A stretch of 64,000 bases of DNA from Desulfopila aestuarii DSM 18488 (GTDB taxonomy: Bacteria > Desulfobacterota > Desulfobulbia > Desulfobulbales > Desulfocapsaceae): NCBI RefSeq assembly GCF_900143695.1, contig NZ_FRFE01000006.1:176524-240523 (forward strand). Direction: 5' to 3'. This document shows, in pieces, positions 9,374-18,080 of the stretch. Position numbers and translations under genes: made by a program. Within the stretch, counting starts at the first letter, position 1, and every line of letters begins with the position of its first letter. The notes under the pieces are model-generated. The model had not been told where the DNA came from, did no database searches, and saw nothing but the letters and a program-made list of their open reading frames with translations.

Positions 9374-9413
9374 AACACACCATCTGGGCAAGCCCTGCAT
9401 GGTGTGTTTTTCG
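9374..9413 (+). terminator. Rho-independent terminator of the rpsF-rplI unit
   Basis: AACACACCAT (9374-9383) pairs with ATGGTGTGTT (9399-9408), followed by a T-rich stretch (TTTTTCGTTT). It lies 100 bases after rplI and before dnaB. The ATG inside the 3' arm opens a frame into dnaB but is not the likely start. Confidence 0.75.
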
Positions 9414-9458
9414 TTTAGGGCTCAGCATTACCAAGCATTTTCTCCATGGCCGGACACT

Positions 9459-10847
9459 ATGAATGAATTCGCCCCATCGCCGTCCCGCAGCAGCCAGATG
9501 CCTGCCGCCAAGATTCCGCCGCAAAACCTCGAGGCTGAACAGTCGGTTCTTGGATCGATACTGCTGAAAGACAAGTCGTTCGGCACCGTTCTTGAGATCC
9601 TGAAGCCGGATGATTTTTACCGGGATGCCCACAGAATCATCTATGAGGCCATGATCGATCTATTCGATGCCAACGAGCCTCAGGATCTGCTGACCATCAC
9701 CAACCTGCTCAACAACCAGAACCAGCTCGAAAAGGTAGGGGGTGCCGGATATCTTGCGTCTCTGACCTCGATCGTCCCGGTTACCGCAAACATCGCTGCC
9801 TATGCCAAGATCGTTCGCCAGAAGGCTATCCTCAGAAAACTGATCGAGGTCAACACAGATATCGCCTCAAGATGCTATGAAGAACAAGGCGAAATAGACT
9901 TGCTTGTGGATCAGGCCGAACAGGCGATTTTCGAAATTGCCGGATCGAAAAGCGGTCAAAAATTCACGCCGATAAAACAGATTGTCCCTGCGGCCTTCCA
10001 GATGGTCGAACAGCTTTATAGCCGCAAGGAAATGATAACCGGTGTCCCCACCGGTTATCATGAGATCGATAAGATGACAGCCGGTCTGCAAGGTTCCGAT
10101 CTTATCATTCTTGCCGCCCGCCCCTCCATGGGTAAAACCTCCTTTGCGATGAACATCGCCCAGCATGCCGCCCTGGTGGAAAAAATCGGCGTTGCGGTGT
10201 TTTCCCTGGAGATGTCCAAGGAGCAGCTGGTCATGCGTCTTCTCAGTTCGGTTGGCCGCATAGATTCCCAGCGCATCCGTACCGGTAAACTCTTAGATGA
10301 AGATTGGCCCAAACTCACCCGGGCCGTTGGCATGCTCTCAGAAGCACCAATCTATATTGATGACCAGCCAGCGGTCTCGGTGCTCGAGATGCGTGCCAAG
10401 GTGCGCAGACTCGCGGCCCAATATGATATTGGCCTCATCGTGGTCGACTATCTCCAGCTCATGCGCGGCAGAGACGGCACCGAAAATAGAACCCAGGAGA
10501 TCAGTGAAATCTCCAGATCATTGAAGGCCCTTGCCAAAGAACACCATGTACCGGTCATTGCCCTCTCTCAGTTGAACCGGGGACTTGAAGGCCGTACCGA
10601 CAAGCGACCGATGATGTCGGATCTGCGAGAATCAGGTGCCATCGAACAGGATGCCGACGTCATCACCTTCATTTATCGTGACGAGGTATATAACAAGGCT
10701 GAGGACAACCCGAATCGTGGTATAGCTGAAATTATTATCGGCAAGCAAAGGAATGGCCCCACCGGCACTGTCAAATTGACATTCATCAAGGAATTCACTA
10801 TGTTTGAAAACTTGAGTCTCTACGATGATTCCGAGCACTTCGGGTAA
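9459..10847 (+). CDS. dnaB: Replicative DNA helicase DnaB
   Basis: Hexameric replication-fork helicase, ATP-driven on the lagging strand. The frame is open from 9399 inside a terminator stem; the ATG at 9459 is preferred, giving 462 residues. N-terminal DnaB domain (PPQNLEAEQSVLGSILL), linker helix, and RecA-like C-terminal domain with Walker A ARPSMGKTSF, Walker B IVVDYLQLM, and the conserved LSQLNRGLEGR and SDLRESGAIEQDAD. No intein is present. It follows rplI, a common neighbour, and leads into leuS by 73 bases. Confidence 0.96.
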   Translation: MNEFAPSPSRSSQMPAAKIPPQNLEAEQSVLGSILLKDKSFGTVLEILKPDDFYRDAHRIIYEAMIDLFDANEPQDLLTITNLLNNQNQLEKVGGAGYLASLTSIVPVTANIAAYAKIVRQKAILRKLIEVNTDIASRCYEEQGEIDLLVDQAEQAIFEIAGSKSGQKFTPIKQIVPAAFQMVEQLYSRKEMITGVPTGYHEIDKMTAGLQGSDLIILAARPSMGKTSFAMNIAQHAALVEKIGVAVFSLEMSKEQLVMRLLSSVGRIDSQRIRTGKLLDEDWPKLTRAVGMLSEAPIYIDDQPAVSVLEMRAKVRRLAAQYDIGLIVVDYLQLMRGRDGTENRTQEISEISRSLKALAKEHHVPVIALSQLNRGLEGRTDKRPMMSDLRESGAIEQDADVITFIYRDEVYNKAEDNPNRGIAEIIIGKQRNGPTGTVKLTFIKEFTMFENLSLYDDSEHFG

Positions 10848-10920
10848 ACGTTTTCCGGCTCAACTACCAGAAATTACGACCGATACACATATAGATCAAT
10901 TGTCCAAGCAAGGAACAGTT

Positions 10921-13419
10921 ATGACCACCAGCCCCACAAACCCCACAAGCAACAGGTACGATTTCAAAACCATTGAGGATAAATGGCAAAAAAACTGGAT
11001 CGATACTGAGCGCTACAAAGCTACCGAAGACCCGGATAAGGAAAAATATTATGTGCTGGAGATGTTCCCCTACCCATCCGGCCGAATTCATATGGGCCAC
11101 GTGCGTAACTATTCCATAGGTGACGTTGTCGCCCGCTACAAAAGGATGCGGGGCTACAACGTGCTGCATCCCATGGGCTGGGATGCGTTCGGACTTCCGG
11201 CCGAAAACGCCGCCCAGAAGAATAACAGCCACCCCGCCGCCTGGACCTACTCAAACATTGACTACATGCGCAATCAGCTGAAACAGCTGGGCCTCTCCTA
11301 TGACTGGGGCCGCGAAATTGCTACCTGTAATTCCAAGTATTTCAAATGGGAGCAGCTGATATTTCAGGAGATGTACAAAAAAGGGATCGTCTACCAGAAA
11401 ACCACTACGGTCAACTGGTGCAATTCCTGTCAGACGGTACTGGCCAACGAGCAGGTAATCGAGGGACTCTGCTGGCGTTGTGATCAGGCAATCAAACCGC
11501 GCAAGATGAACGGCTGGTTTTTCAAGATTACTGATTATGCAGAAGAACTCCTGGCCGACCTCGACAAACTCACCGGCTGGCCTGAAAAAGTTGTCACTAT
11601 GCAGCGTAACTGGATCGGCAAGTCCACCGGTCTCAATTGCGATTTTGCAGTCGACGGCCTTGACGCAACCATTTCTATTTTCACCACACGTCCGGACACC
11701 ATTTTTGGTGTCACTTTCATGTCGATCGCCGCAGAGCATCCACTGGTTGATACGCTTATCGCTGGCAATGACAATGAGCAAGAGATCCGCGACTTCATCG
11801 ACCAAATCCTCACCGAGAAACAGCAGCAGGGTCCAGACGATGAACTCGTCAAGAAAGGCATCTTCACCGGCAAATATTGCATAAACCCCTATAATGGTGA
11901 CAAAGTACCTGTCTATATCGCCAACTTTGTCCTGATGGATTATGGCACCGGCGCAGTTATGGCCGTTCCGGCCCATGACGAACGTGATTTCGAATTTGCC
12001 AAAGTCTACGGTCTTCCCATTACACCAGTGGTTATTCCCGAAGGTGTCGAGCTGGTCTCAGATACCATGGAAAACGCCTCCACCGTGCCAGGCACCCTGG
12101 TGAATTCCGGCAGCTTCAACGGCATGGAATCGGAAGTCGCCAAGACGGCCATCATCGCCCATGCGGAAGCTAACAATTTCGGGAAAGCCCACGTCACCTA
12201 CCGACTGCGCGACTGGGGCATTTCCAGACAACGCTACTGGGGTGCACCAATCCCAATGATTCATTGTGACAGTTGTGGTGTTCAGCCGGTACCGGTTGAA
12301 CAGTTGCCGGTGGTGTTGCCTGACGATGCTGACGCCACGGGTGCCACCTGCAAACCATTGCATCAACGAGAGAGCTTTATTGCCACCACCTGTCCGGCCT
12401 GTGGAAAAGCTGCTCGACGCGAAACCGACACAATGGACACATTTGTTGAATCATCCTGGTACTATGTCCGTTATGCGTGCCCCCGTTTTACTGATGCTCC
12501 GATTGACAAGGAAAAAACCTCTTACTGGCTGCCGGTAGACCAGTATATCGGCGGCGTTGAGCACGCTATCCTTCACCTGCTCTATTCACGTTTCTTCGTA
12601 AAGGTATTACGCGATCTTGGCTATCTGGACATTGACGAACCGTTTACCAACCTGCTCACCCAGGGCATGGTCATCAAGGACGGCGCCAAGATGTCCAAAT
12701 CAAAAGGCAACGTGGTCGATCCCCACGATCTGGTGAGCGAGTATGGAGCCGACACGGTACGCCTCTTCAGCCTTTTCGCCGCGCCACCCGAAAAAGATCT
12801 GGAATGGAACGCTCAAGGCGTTGAAGGCTGTTCACGTTTCCTCAACAGGGTCTACCGTTTTATCTCCGCCCGACCAGAACTGCTCGACGCAGGTCCGGTC
12901 CCAGCCGAATTGAGTGAAAATGGCCGTTCGCTGCATCGTAAAATGCACCAGACCATCAAACGGGTCACGGAAAATATTGAGAACAACTTCCATTTCAACA
13001 CCGCAATCAGCGCGGGTATGGAATTGTTCAATACCATGACCAGCCTCACCGACAGCGAAAAAGGCGAACAATGCGAACCTGCAGTTGTCCGCGAGGCGCT
13101 TCAGTCACTACTTATTCTGCTGTCGCCGATGGTTCCTCACTTTTCCGCCGAGATGTGGGAACAGTTGGGCAACCGGAATAGCATTGAAGATCAGGCTTGG
13201 CCGAAATTTGACGCGGCAGCGGCAGAGGAAGAGATGCTGACCATCGTTATTCAGGTCCAGGGCAAGGTACGTTCACGCCTCCAGGTTCCTGCGGATATTG
13301 AAGATGAAGAACTGAAGGCCATGGCCCTTGCCGATCCGAACGTCCTACGTTTCCTGGAAGGAAAAACGGTTAAGAAAACCATTGTCGTCAAGAAAAAGCT
13401 TGTCAACATTGTCGCTTAG
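10921..13419 (+). CDS. leuS: Leucyl-tRNA synthetase
   Basis: Class I synthetase charging tRNA-Leu in the cytosol. Start at the ATG at 10921, after AAGGAA, giving 832 residues; an upstream open extension to 10825 overlaps dnaB and is rejected. HMGH is at residues 57-60 and KMSKS at 590-594. Between them is the CP1 editing domain (TTRPDTIFGVTF, GTGAVMAVPAHDERD). A C-terminal anticodon-binding region follows. CxxC pairs (NSCQ...CWRC, CPACG) suggest zinc ribbons. Followed by a hairpin and the lptE-like gene. Confidence 0.97.
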   Translation: MTTSPTNPTSNRYDFKTIEDKWQKNWIDTERYKATEDPDKEKYYVLEMFPYPSGRIHMGHVRNYSIGDVVARYKRMRGYNVLHPMGWDAFGLPAENAAQKNNSHPAAWTYSNIDYMRNQLKQLGLSYDWGREIATCNSKYFKWEQLIFQEMYKKGIVYQKTTTVNWCNSCQTVLANEQVIEGLCWRCDQAIKPRKMNGWFFKITDYAEELLADLDKLTGWPEKVVTMQRNWIGKSTGLNCDFAVDGLDATISIFTTRPDTIFGVTFMSIAAEHPLVDTLIAGNDNEQEIRDFIDQILTEKQQQGPDDELVKKGIFTGKYCINPYNGDKVPVYIANFVLMDYGTGAVMAVPAHDERDFEFAKVYGLPITPVVIPEGVELVSDTMENASTVPGTLVNSGSFNGMESEVAKTAIIAHAEANNFGKAHVTYRLRDWGISRQRYWGAPIPMIHCDSCGVQPVPVEQLPVVLPDDADATGATCKPLHQRESFIATTCPACGKAARRETDTMDTFVESSWYYVRYACPRFTDAPIDKEKTSYWLPVDQYIGGVEHAILHLLYSRFFVKVLRDLGYLDIDEPFTNLLTQGMVIKDGAKMSKSKGNVVDPHDLVSEYGADTVRLFSLFAAPPEKDLEWNAQGVEGCSRFLNRVYRFISARPELLDAGPVPAELSENGRSLHRKMHQTIKRVTENIENNFHFNTAISAGMELFNTMTSLTDSEKGEQCEPAVVREALQSLLILLSPMVPHFSAEMWEQLGNRNSIEDQAWPKFDAAAAEEEMLTIVIQVQGKVRSRLQVPADIEDEELKAMALADPNVLRFLEGKTVKKTIVVKKKLVNIVA

Positions 13420-13436
13420 CAAAAAAGCCATCCAGT

Positions 13437-13464
13437 GTCGCTGTCTCTTCCAAGAGGCAGCGAC
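13437..13464 (+). terminator. Hairpin between leuS and the lptE-like gene
   Basis: GTCGCTGTCTCTT and AAGAGGCAGCGAC form a 13-base stem with a CC loop and one mismatch. There is no U-run, so it is more likely an attenuating or stabilising hairpin than a full terminator. Confidence 0.45.
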
Positions 13465-13497
13465 AAATGACATTATCCCCCTAGAGGAGAATCTGCT

Positions 13498-14025
13498 TTG
13501 AAACTATACAGCCGCCGCTATTTTCCACTCCTGGCCTTTTTGCTGCTGCTCGTTGCCTCATGCGGATATCATAATCCGAATATCTATACAGGACCGGATC
13601 GAGTCATCTACCTTGCGAACTGGAAAAACCGTACCAGTCAACTCGGCCTGGACGCTACATTCTATCAGTCTCTGGTAAAGTGGTACCAAAAATCAGGATC
13701 GATCTCGCTTACCAAGAAAAAGGAGGATGCTCACCTTATCCTGGCCGGTGAAATCGTCTCCATTAGTCTGCCGAGCCGTTCTTACGGAGCCGATCAGTCC
13801 GCGACCGAAGTGCGGGTCAGTCTTCGGGTTCGTTATGTGCTAAAAGACCTCACCACCGATAAGATTCTGGTCGAGGAACCTGGAGAGACTTGGACCGAGA
13901 CCTACTATACCGGTGGCTCGACCTCCGAAACACAGGCCAACCAGCGCAAAGCAATTGCCATCATCGTTGATGATATTTCCGAGCGGATCTATCAGAAAAG
14001 CTTGATGAAGCTCAATCAGCAATAA
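13498..14025 (+). CDS. lptE: LptE-like LPS-assembly lipoprotein
   Basis: 175-residue predicted outer-membrane lipoprotein resembling LptE, which plugs LptD for LPS insertion. Hydrophobic signal FPLLAFLLLLVAS ends in a lipobox with the lipidated Cys at residue 22 (VASCGYH). The mature part has LptE-like features: a start of C-G-Y, VIYLANWKNRT, and a late helix IAIIVDDISERIY. TTG start with a good AGAGGAGA site. leuS is a usual neighbour of lptE in proteobacteria (leuS-lptE-holA), which supports the call; holA is not next here. Confidence 0.8.
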   Translation: MKLYSRRYFPLLAFLLLLVASCGYHNPNIYTGPDRVIYLANWKNRTSQLGLDATFYQSLVKWYQKSGSISLTKKKEDAHLILAGEIVSISLPSRSYGADQSATEVRVSLRVRYVLKDLTTDKILVEEPGETWTETYYTGGSTSETQANQRKAIAIIVDDISERIYQKSLMKLNQQ

Positions 14026-14032
14026 CCACTTT

Positions 14033-14096
14033 CCCCACCGGTTTTCTCTTCTACAAAACCGGTGGGGCAGCGTTATTTCTTTTCCTTTCGTTTTTC
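14033..14096 (+). terminator. Strong terminator after the lptE-like gene
   Basis: A perfect 13-base stem, CCCCACCGGTTTT (14033-14045) with AAAACCGGTGGGG (14055-14067), is followed by a T-rich tract (TTATTTCTTTTCC). It ends the leuS-lptE unit just before dusB. Confidence 0.75.
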
Positions 14097-14111
14097 TGTT
14101 TATTTGTTTTC

Positions 14112-15062
14112 ATGCTGACCATCGCCCACCTTACCTTTTCCTCACCTTTTGTATTGGCACCGCTTGCTGGCTACTCCGATTTGCCTTTTCGAATCCTCTG
14201 CCGGGAATTTGGGGCAGGCTATTGTGTTTCCGAGATGATCAGCTGTCACGGTCTCTCCTTCAAACAGCCACGAACCATTGAGATGCTGCAGTCTGTTGCA
14301 GTTGAAAAACCTGTCGCATTTCAGCTCTTTGGCGCTGAACCGGAGATAATGGGTGAGGCCGCTGCGATTATGTCACAATACGGCCCCGATCTTATCGACA
14401 TCAATATGGGGTGTCCGGTTAAAAAGGTTACCAAACGTGGAGCTGGTGCGGCCCTGATGACCGATATCCCGCTGGCAGAAAAAATCATCAATGCGGTCCG
14501 CAACAACACCTCAATACCGGTCACCGTGAAATTCAGGTCCGGCCCATCAAGCCGTGAAATAAATGCAGTAGAGTTTGCATTGATGGCGGAAGGTGCAGGA
14601 GCAGCTGCGCTCACCGTCCATGGGCGAACCTGGGCGCAGGCATTCACCGGAGTTGCCGATCGGCAGATCATTGCCAAAGTCAAAGCTGCTGTTGACATTC
14701 CAGTTATCGGCAATGGCGATATCCAGAGCTACGAGGACGGCTTGTCCATGATTGAAGATACCGGCTGTGATGGTGTGATGGTCGGACGAGGCGCCTTGGG
14801 CAACCCCTGGGTCTTTTCCCCTGAGGGACGGCCCAGCAGCCAGCACCAGTTAATGGCAGGAGCTTTACGCCACCTGGAGTTGATGGAAGAGTTCCTGCCT
14901 GTTGAAAAAATGATTGGTTCGGTTAAGAACCAGGTAGGACGTTATTTTAAAGGCATGCGCGGCAGCTCACGAATGCGGGCCGCCGTCTATGACTGCGCGA
15001 GCTTTAAGGATTTGAAGAATATGCTCACTACCGCCATGGATACGACGGTTGAAGAAGAGTGA
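14112..15062 (+). CDS. dusB: tRNA-dihydrouridine synthase, DusB-like
   Basis: FMN- and NADPH-dependent reduction of uridines in the tRNA D-loop. 316 residues. LAPLAGYSDLPFR begins the TIM barrel; INMGCPVKKVTKRGAGAALM holds the catalytic Cys101; GRTWAQAFTG, GNGDI and VGRGALGNPW form the FMN site. A C-terminal helical region binds tRNA. Assignment to the DusB group is by general likeness, not a tree. The stop codon region lies within the stem of a bidirectional terminator shared with pepA. Confidence 0.9.
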   Translation: MLTIAHLTFSSPFVLAPLAGYSDLPFRILCREFGAGYCVSEMISCHGLSFKQPRTIEMLQSVAVEKPVAFQLFGAEPEIMGEAAAIMSQYGPDLIDINMGCPVKKVTKRGAGAALMTDIPLAEKIINAVRNNTSIPVTVKFRSGPSSREINAVEFALMAEGAGAAALTVHGRTWAQAFTGVADRQIIAKVKAAVDIPVIGNGDIQSYEDGLSMIEDTGCDGVMVGRGALGNPWVFSPEGRPSSQHQLMAGALRHLELMEEFLPVEKMIGSVKNQVGRYFKGMRGSSRMRAAVYDCASFKDLKNMLTTAMDTTVEEE

Positions 15063-15103
15063 AGTTACCCCGGTCTTTGAAATACCGAGACAACTTCACT
15101 CTT
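15055..15103. terminator. Bidirectional terminator between dusB and pepA
   Basis: Perfect 12-base arms AAGAGTGAAGTT (15055-15066) and AACTTCACTCTT (15092-15103), with an inner CGGT/ACCG pair in the loop. It separates the convergent dusB (plus) and pepA (minus). The first arm overlaps the dusB stop codon. Confidence 0.7.
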
Positions 15104-15116
15104 GTACCTGCCTATC

Positions 15117-16640
15117 TCACCCTCTCGCTTGCACAAACTCAACCAAGGTGCGTACCATAATCCCAGACGGACCTTTTGGAATATACGTCTTTTCAGTAAA
15201 ATCCCATGCTGTTCCGGCGATATCAAGATGAGCCCAGGCGGTTTCACCGACAAATTTCTCGATATAGGCTGCAGCGGTGATGGTGCCACCGGGTCGGCCT
15301 CCTGTATTTTTAATATCCGCCACCTGCGATTCGATCTGTTTTGAGTACTCCTTGGTAAGCGGCAACCGCCACAACGGCTCCCCACAATTCCTGCCTGCTG
15401 TTATCAGCTGCTCGACCAGTTGATCGTTATTGCCGAGGATTCCTGTATGATGATGGCCAAGACCAATGATCACAGCCCCAGTCAATGTCGCCACATCAAC
15501 CACACAATCAGGTTTGAACTCTTTGATGCCGTAGGCGATGGCGTCTGCAAGAATCAGTCTCCCCTCAGCATCGGTACTGACAATTTCAGAGGTTATGCCA
15601 TTGTAGTGGCGAATGACATCGCCGGGCTTTAAGGCAGAACTCCCGGTCATATTATCGGTAGCCGGGATGAGGGCAACCACCCGCACGGAAGGTCGGTCTT
15701 CGGCAATTGCCTGCATCGCTGCCAGCACCGCTGCCCCGCCGCACATGTCATATTTCATATCCTTCATGCCCTCGGCGGGCTTGAGGCTGATTCCACCTGA
15801 ATCAAAGGTAAGTCCTTTGCCGACAAGCATCACTGTCTGTTCATGCTTTTCCGGAGTGTATTCGAGAATCACCAGCTTTGGCGGTTCCGCCGACCCCTGA
15901 TTGACAGCCAGCATTCCGCCCATTCCAAGCCGCTTCATTCTCGCTTTATCGAGTATTCGACATTTCAGTTTATACTGTTTTGCTAACTGCTCAGCATGCG
16001 CAGCAAAATGCGCGGCGGTCCAGCCATTGCCCGGTTCATTCGCCATATCCCTGGCACTATGCACGGCAAAAGCCACATCCGCGCCGCGTTTTGCCCCTTT
16101 CCGTACCTTTCCCCTCTTCTCTGCCACACTGTACGAGAGCTTCTTAAGTCCGCCATAGACCGGCTTGTCACTGTCTGGTTTCTTATATTTGGTGAAACGA
16201 TAGTCACCCAGCAATAGTCCTTCGGTAAAGCATTCCACCATTCTCGCCCTGTCAAGACAAAAGTCAAGGCCATCGACGCAAACCAGAGCGTCGCTTACCT
16301 TGAGCTTCTCGCACACTTTACTCACCGCCCCGCCAGCACTGCGCATAATCTCGCGCAAATGGTATTCCTCCAGATTTTCTTTCTTCACGCCAAACCCAAC
16401 AACCAGGATCCTCTTGGCGCTAAATTTCTCGCCGCCTTTCACCGTTTCAGGGTAGAGCACCACTGTGTCATTTTCTTTGGCTGAGAAGTCTTTACAAACA
16501 GTCAGCGGTTGCAGCAGATCGGCAACACGCGAGTCGCATTGGACGGTGCCATCCTCATTGCCTGCCGCCCAAAAAATCAGTAGATCTCCATCGTATCCGT
16601 ATATATCCTTTTCAAAAACCGTTACTTTGGTTGCGTGCAT
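15117..16640 (-). CDS. pepA: Leucyl aminopeptidase, M17 family
   Basis: Cytosolic di-metal aminopeptidase removing N-terminal residues, likely hexameric. 507 residues: N-terminal macro-like domain (1-170) and C-terminal catalytic domain. Metal and catalytic residues are visible: K275 and D280 in VGKGLTFDSGG, D298 in KYDMCGG, D357 and E359 in STDAEGRLILAD. The ATG has an AAAGGAAG site 4-5 bases upstream. Some M17 enzymes also bind DNA; nothing here shows that. Stand-alone gene. Confidence 0.94.
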   Translation of the reverse strand: MHATKVTVFEKDIYGYDGDLLIFWAAGNEDGTVQCDSRVADLLQPLTVCKDFSAKENDTVVLYPETVKGGEKFSAKRILVVGFGVKKENLEEYHLREIMRSAGGAVSKVCEKLKVSDALVCVDGLDFCLDRARMVECFTEGLLLGDYRFTKYKKPDSDKPVYGGLKKLSYSVAEKRGKVRKGAKRGADVAFAVHSARDMANEPGNGWTAAHFAAHAEQLAKQYKLKCRILDKARMKRLGMGGMLAVNQGSAEPPKLVILEYTPEKHEQTVMLVGKGLTFDSGGISLKPAEGMKDMKYDMCGGAAVLAAMQAIAEDRPSVRVVALIPATDNMTGSSALKPGDVIRHYNGITSEIVSTDAEGRLILADAIAYGIKEFKPDCVVDVATLTGAVIIGLGHHHTGILGNNDQLVEQLITAGRNCGEPLWRLPLTKEYSKQIESQVADIKNTGGRPGGTITAAAYIEKFVGETAWAHLDIAGTAWDFTEKTYIPKGPSGIMVRTLVEFVQARG

Positions 16641-16697
16641 GATCTTCCTTTGGTGTCTATTTGTTGAGTTTCATCCGTCTTTCTGGTATTTGACAAG

Positions 16698-16862
16698 ATG
16701 AAACATTTCTCTCATTACTGTGAACTCGCTCAGTGCCTCGGGATGCTTGGCTGCAAACATGAACATTCCGATGGTGATGCTGCTGTACTTCGTACCATTT
16801 TTTATGACGAAATCAACAGACATGTACCAGCTTGGCGTATTTCAATGTATCTTCTAGAGTAA
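16698..16862 (+). CDS. Possible small Cys/His-containing protein, 54 residues
   Basis: An uninterrupted ATG-to-TAA frame in the gap between divergent pepA and the CNNM gene. The peptide (begins MKHFSHYCELAQCLGMLGCK) has three Cys (8, 13, 19) and several His (21, 23 among them) in its first half, then a soluble-looking second half ending WRISMYLLE. No strong ribosome-binding site is visible. Composition looks protein-like. Family not recognised. Could be chance coding in a promoter region. Confidence 0.4.
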   Translation: MKHFSHYCELAQCLGMLGCKHEHSDGDAAVLRTIFYDEINRHVPAWRISMYLLE

Positions 16863-16943
16863 TGCCTACAGAAAAGCTTACAACCATCATTTGTATATTT
16901 TTTTCCATAACGTAACCCGACTATCCATCCAGGAGTCATTGCA

Positions 16944-17999
16944 GTGCTCAACACATTCATTACCGCTGTCACCATGGCAATTTGCGTTTCAGCCGTCTGC
17001 TCACTTTGTGAGGCTGTACTCTATTCACTCACCGCAAGCCAGGTGGAAATGCTCAAGCGATCCGGTTTTCGCTCTGCCCAGCATCTTCAGAATCTCCGTT
17101 CCGATATCGAAGAGCCCATCACCGCCATTCTCACTCTCAACACCATAGCCAACACTATCGGAGCCTCAGTTGCTGGTGCCGCTGCCGCGAAATTATTCGG
17201 GGACCATAATGTCATCTGGTTTTCAGCTCTTTTTACACTGACTATTCTTATCTTCTCTGAAATTCTTCCTAAGACCTTAGGCGTCAACTTCGCCTACCGG
17301 CTGGCACCTTTCATCGCCTATCCTTTAAAATGGATGGTGACAATTTTAAAACCCATCGTCTGGGTCTGCAGAACCATTATCAAACTCTTGCCAAGCCGCA
17401 CAGGCGACGACAACATCTCTTCCGAGGAACTGCAAACTATCGCCGCACTTTCAAGGGAATCCGGTCAGATCGAAGAGGAAGAGGAACGAGTCATCGCCAA
17501 TATCCTGCAACTAAAAGATAAGATGGTACGCCACGCCATGACCCCGAGAACGGTCACTTTTTCCTTAGAGGATAAACAGAGCGTCGCCGATTCAATGAAG
17601 AAAATAGACAGGTTGAGCGCCCACAGTCGCATCCCGACATTTGATAGCGAGCCGGACAATGTGACCGGTATCGTCCTGCGCAAGGATATCCTGCAGGCTG
17701 CCGCAGAAGGCAACCTCGATACCCCGGTGTCTACTTTTGTCAAGCCAGCCCACTTCGTGCCGGAGACCGCACCGCTCAACCGGGTGCTGCTGGACTTTTT
17801 CGATCGCCAGCAACATCTTTTTGTGGTGGTCGATGAATATGGTTCGATGACAGGTATCATCTCTATGGAGGATGTCATCGAAGAGATTGTCGGCAGGGAA
17901 ATTATCGATGAGTCTGACAAAAACCAGGACATGCGGGAGTTCGCGCGCTCCCGTAATCTCGCTTCACTACGGCATCTGAAAAACATCAAAAACCAGTAA
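16944..17999 (+). CDS. CNNM-domain membrane protein with CBS pair (hemolysin-C-like)
   Basis: 351 residues. GTG start after AGGAGT. The N-terminal CNNM (DUF21) domain covers about 1-150 with three to four membrane segments (ITAVTMAICVSAVCSLCEAV, a central TLNTIANTIGAS motif, FSEILPKTLG). A linker GQIEEEEERVI leads to two CBS domains (about 190-310: DKMVRHAMTPRT, VVDEYGSMTGIISMEDVIEEIVG). Related proteins are linked to magnesium or other cation efflux. The usual CorC_HlyC C-terminal domain is missing; the protein ends soon after the CBS pair. Ion specificity is not evident. Confidence 0.85.
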   Translation: MLNTFITAVTMAICVSAVCSLCEAVLYSLTASQVEMLKRSGFRSAQHLQNLRSDIEEPITAILTLNTIANTIGASVAGAAAAKLFGDHNVIWFSALFTLTILIFSEILPKTLGVNFAYRLAPFIAYPLKWMVTILKPIVWVCRTIIKLLPSRTGDDNISSEELQTIAALSRESGQIEEEEERVIANILQLKDKMVRHAMTPRTVTFSLEDKQSVADSMKKIDRLSAHSRIPTFDSEPDNVTGIVLRKDILQAAAEGNLDTPVSTFVKPAHFVPETAPLNRVLLDFFDRQQHLFVVVDEYGSMTGIISMEDVIEEIVGREIIDESDKNQDMREFARSRNLASLRHLKNIKNQ

Positions 18000-18080
18000 G
18001 TTTTTCCCGGCAACGCCCGTTGCTGTCAGAATCCAACATTTGATAACAAAGAGCCTGCCGGTCAGAACCACCAAAAAAAA

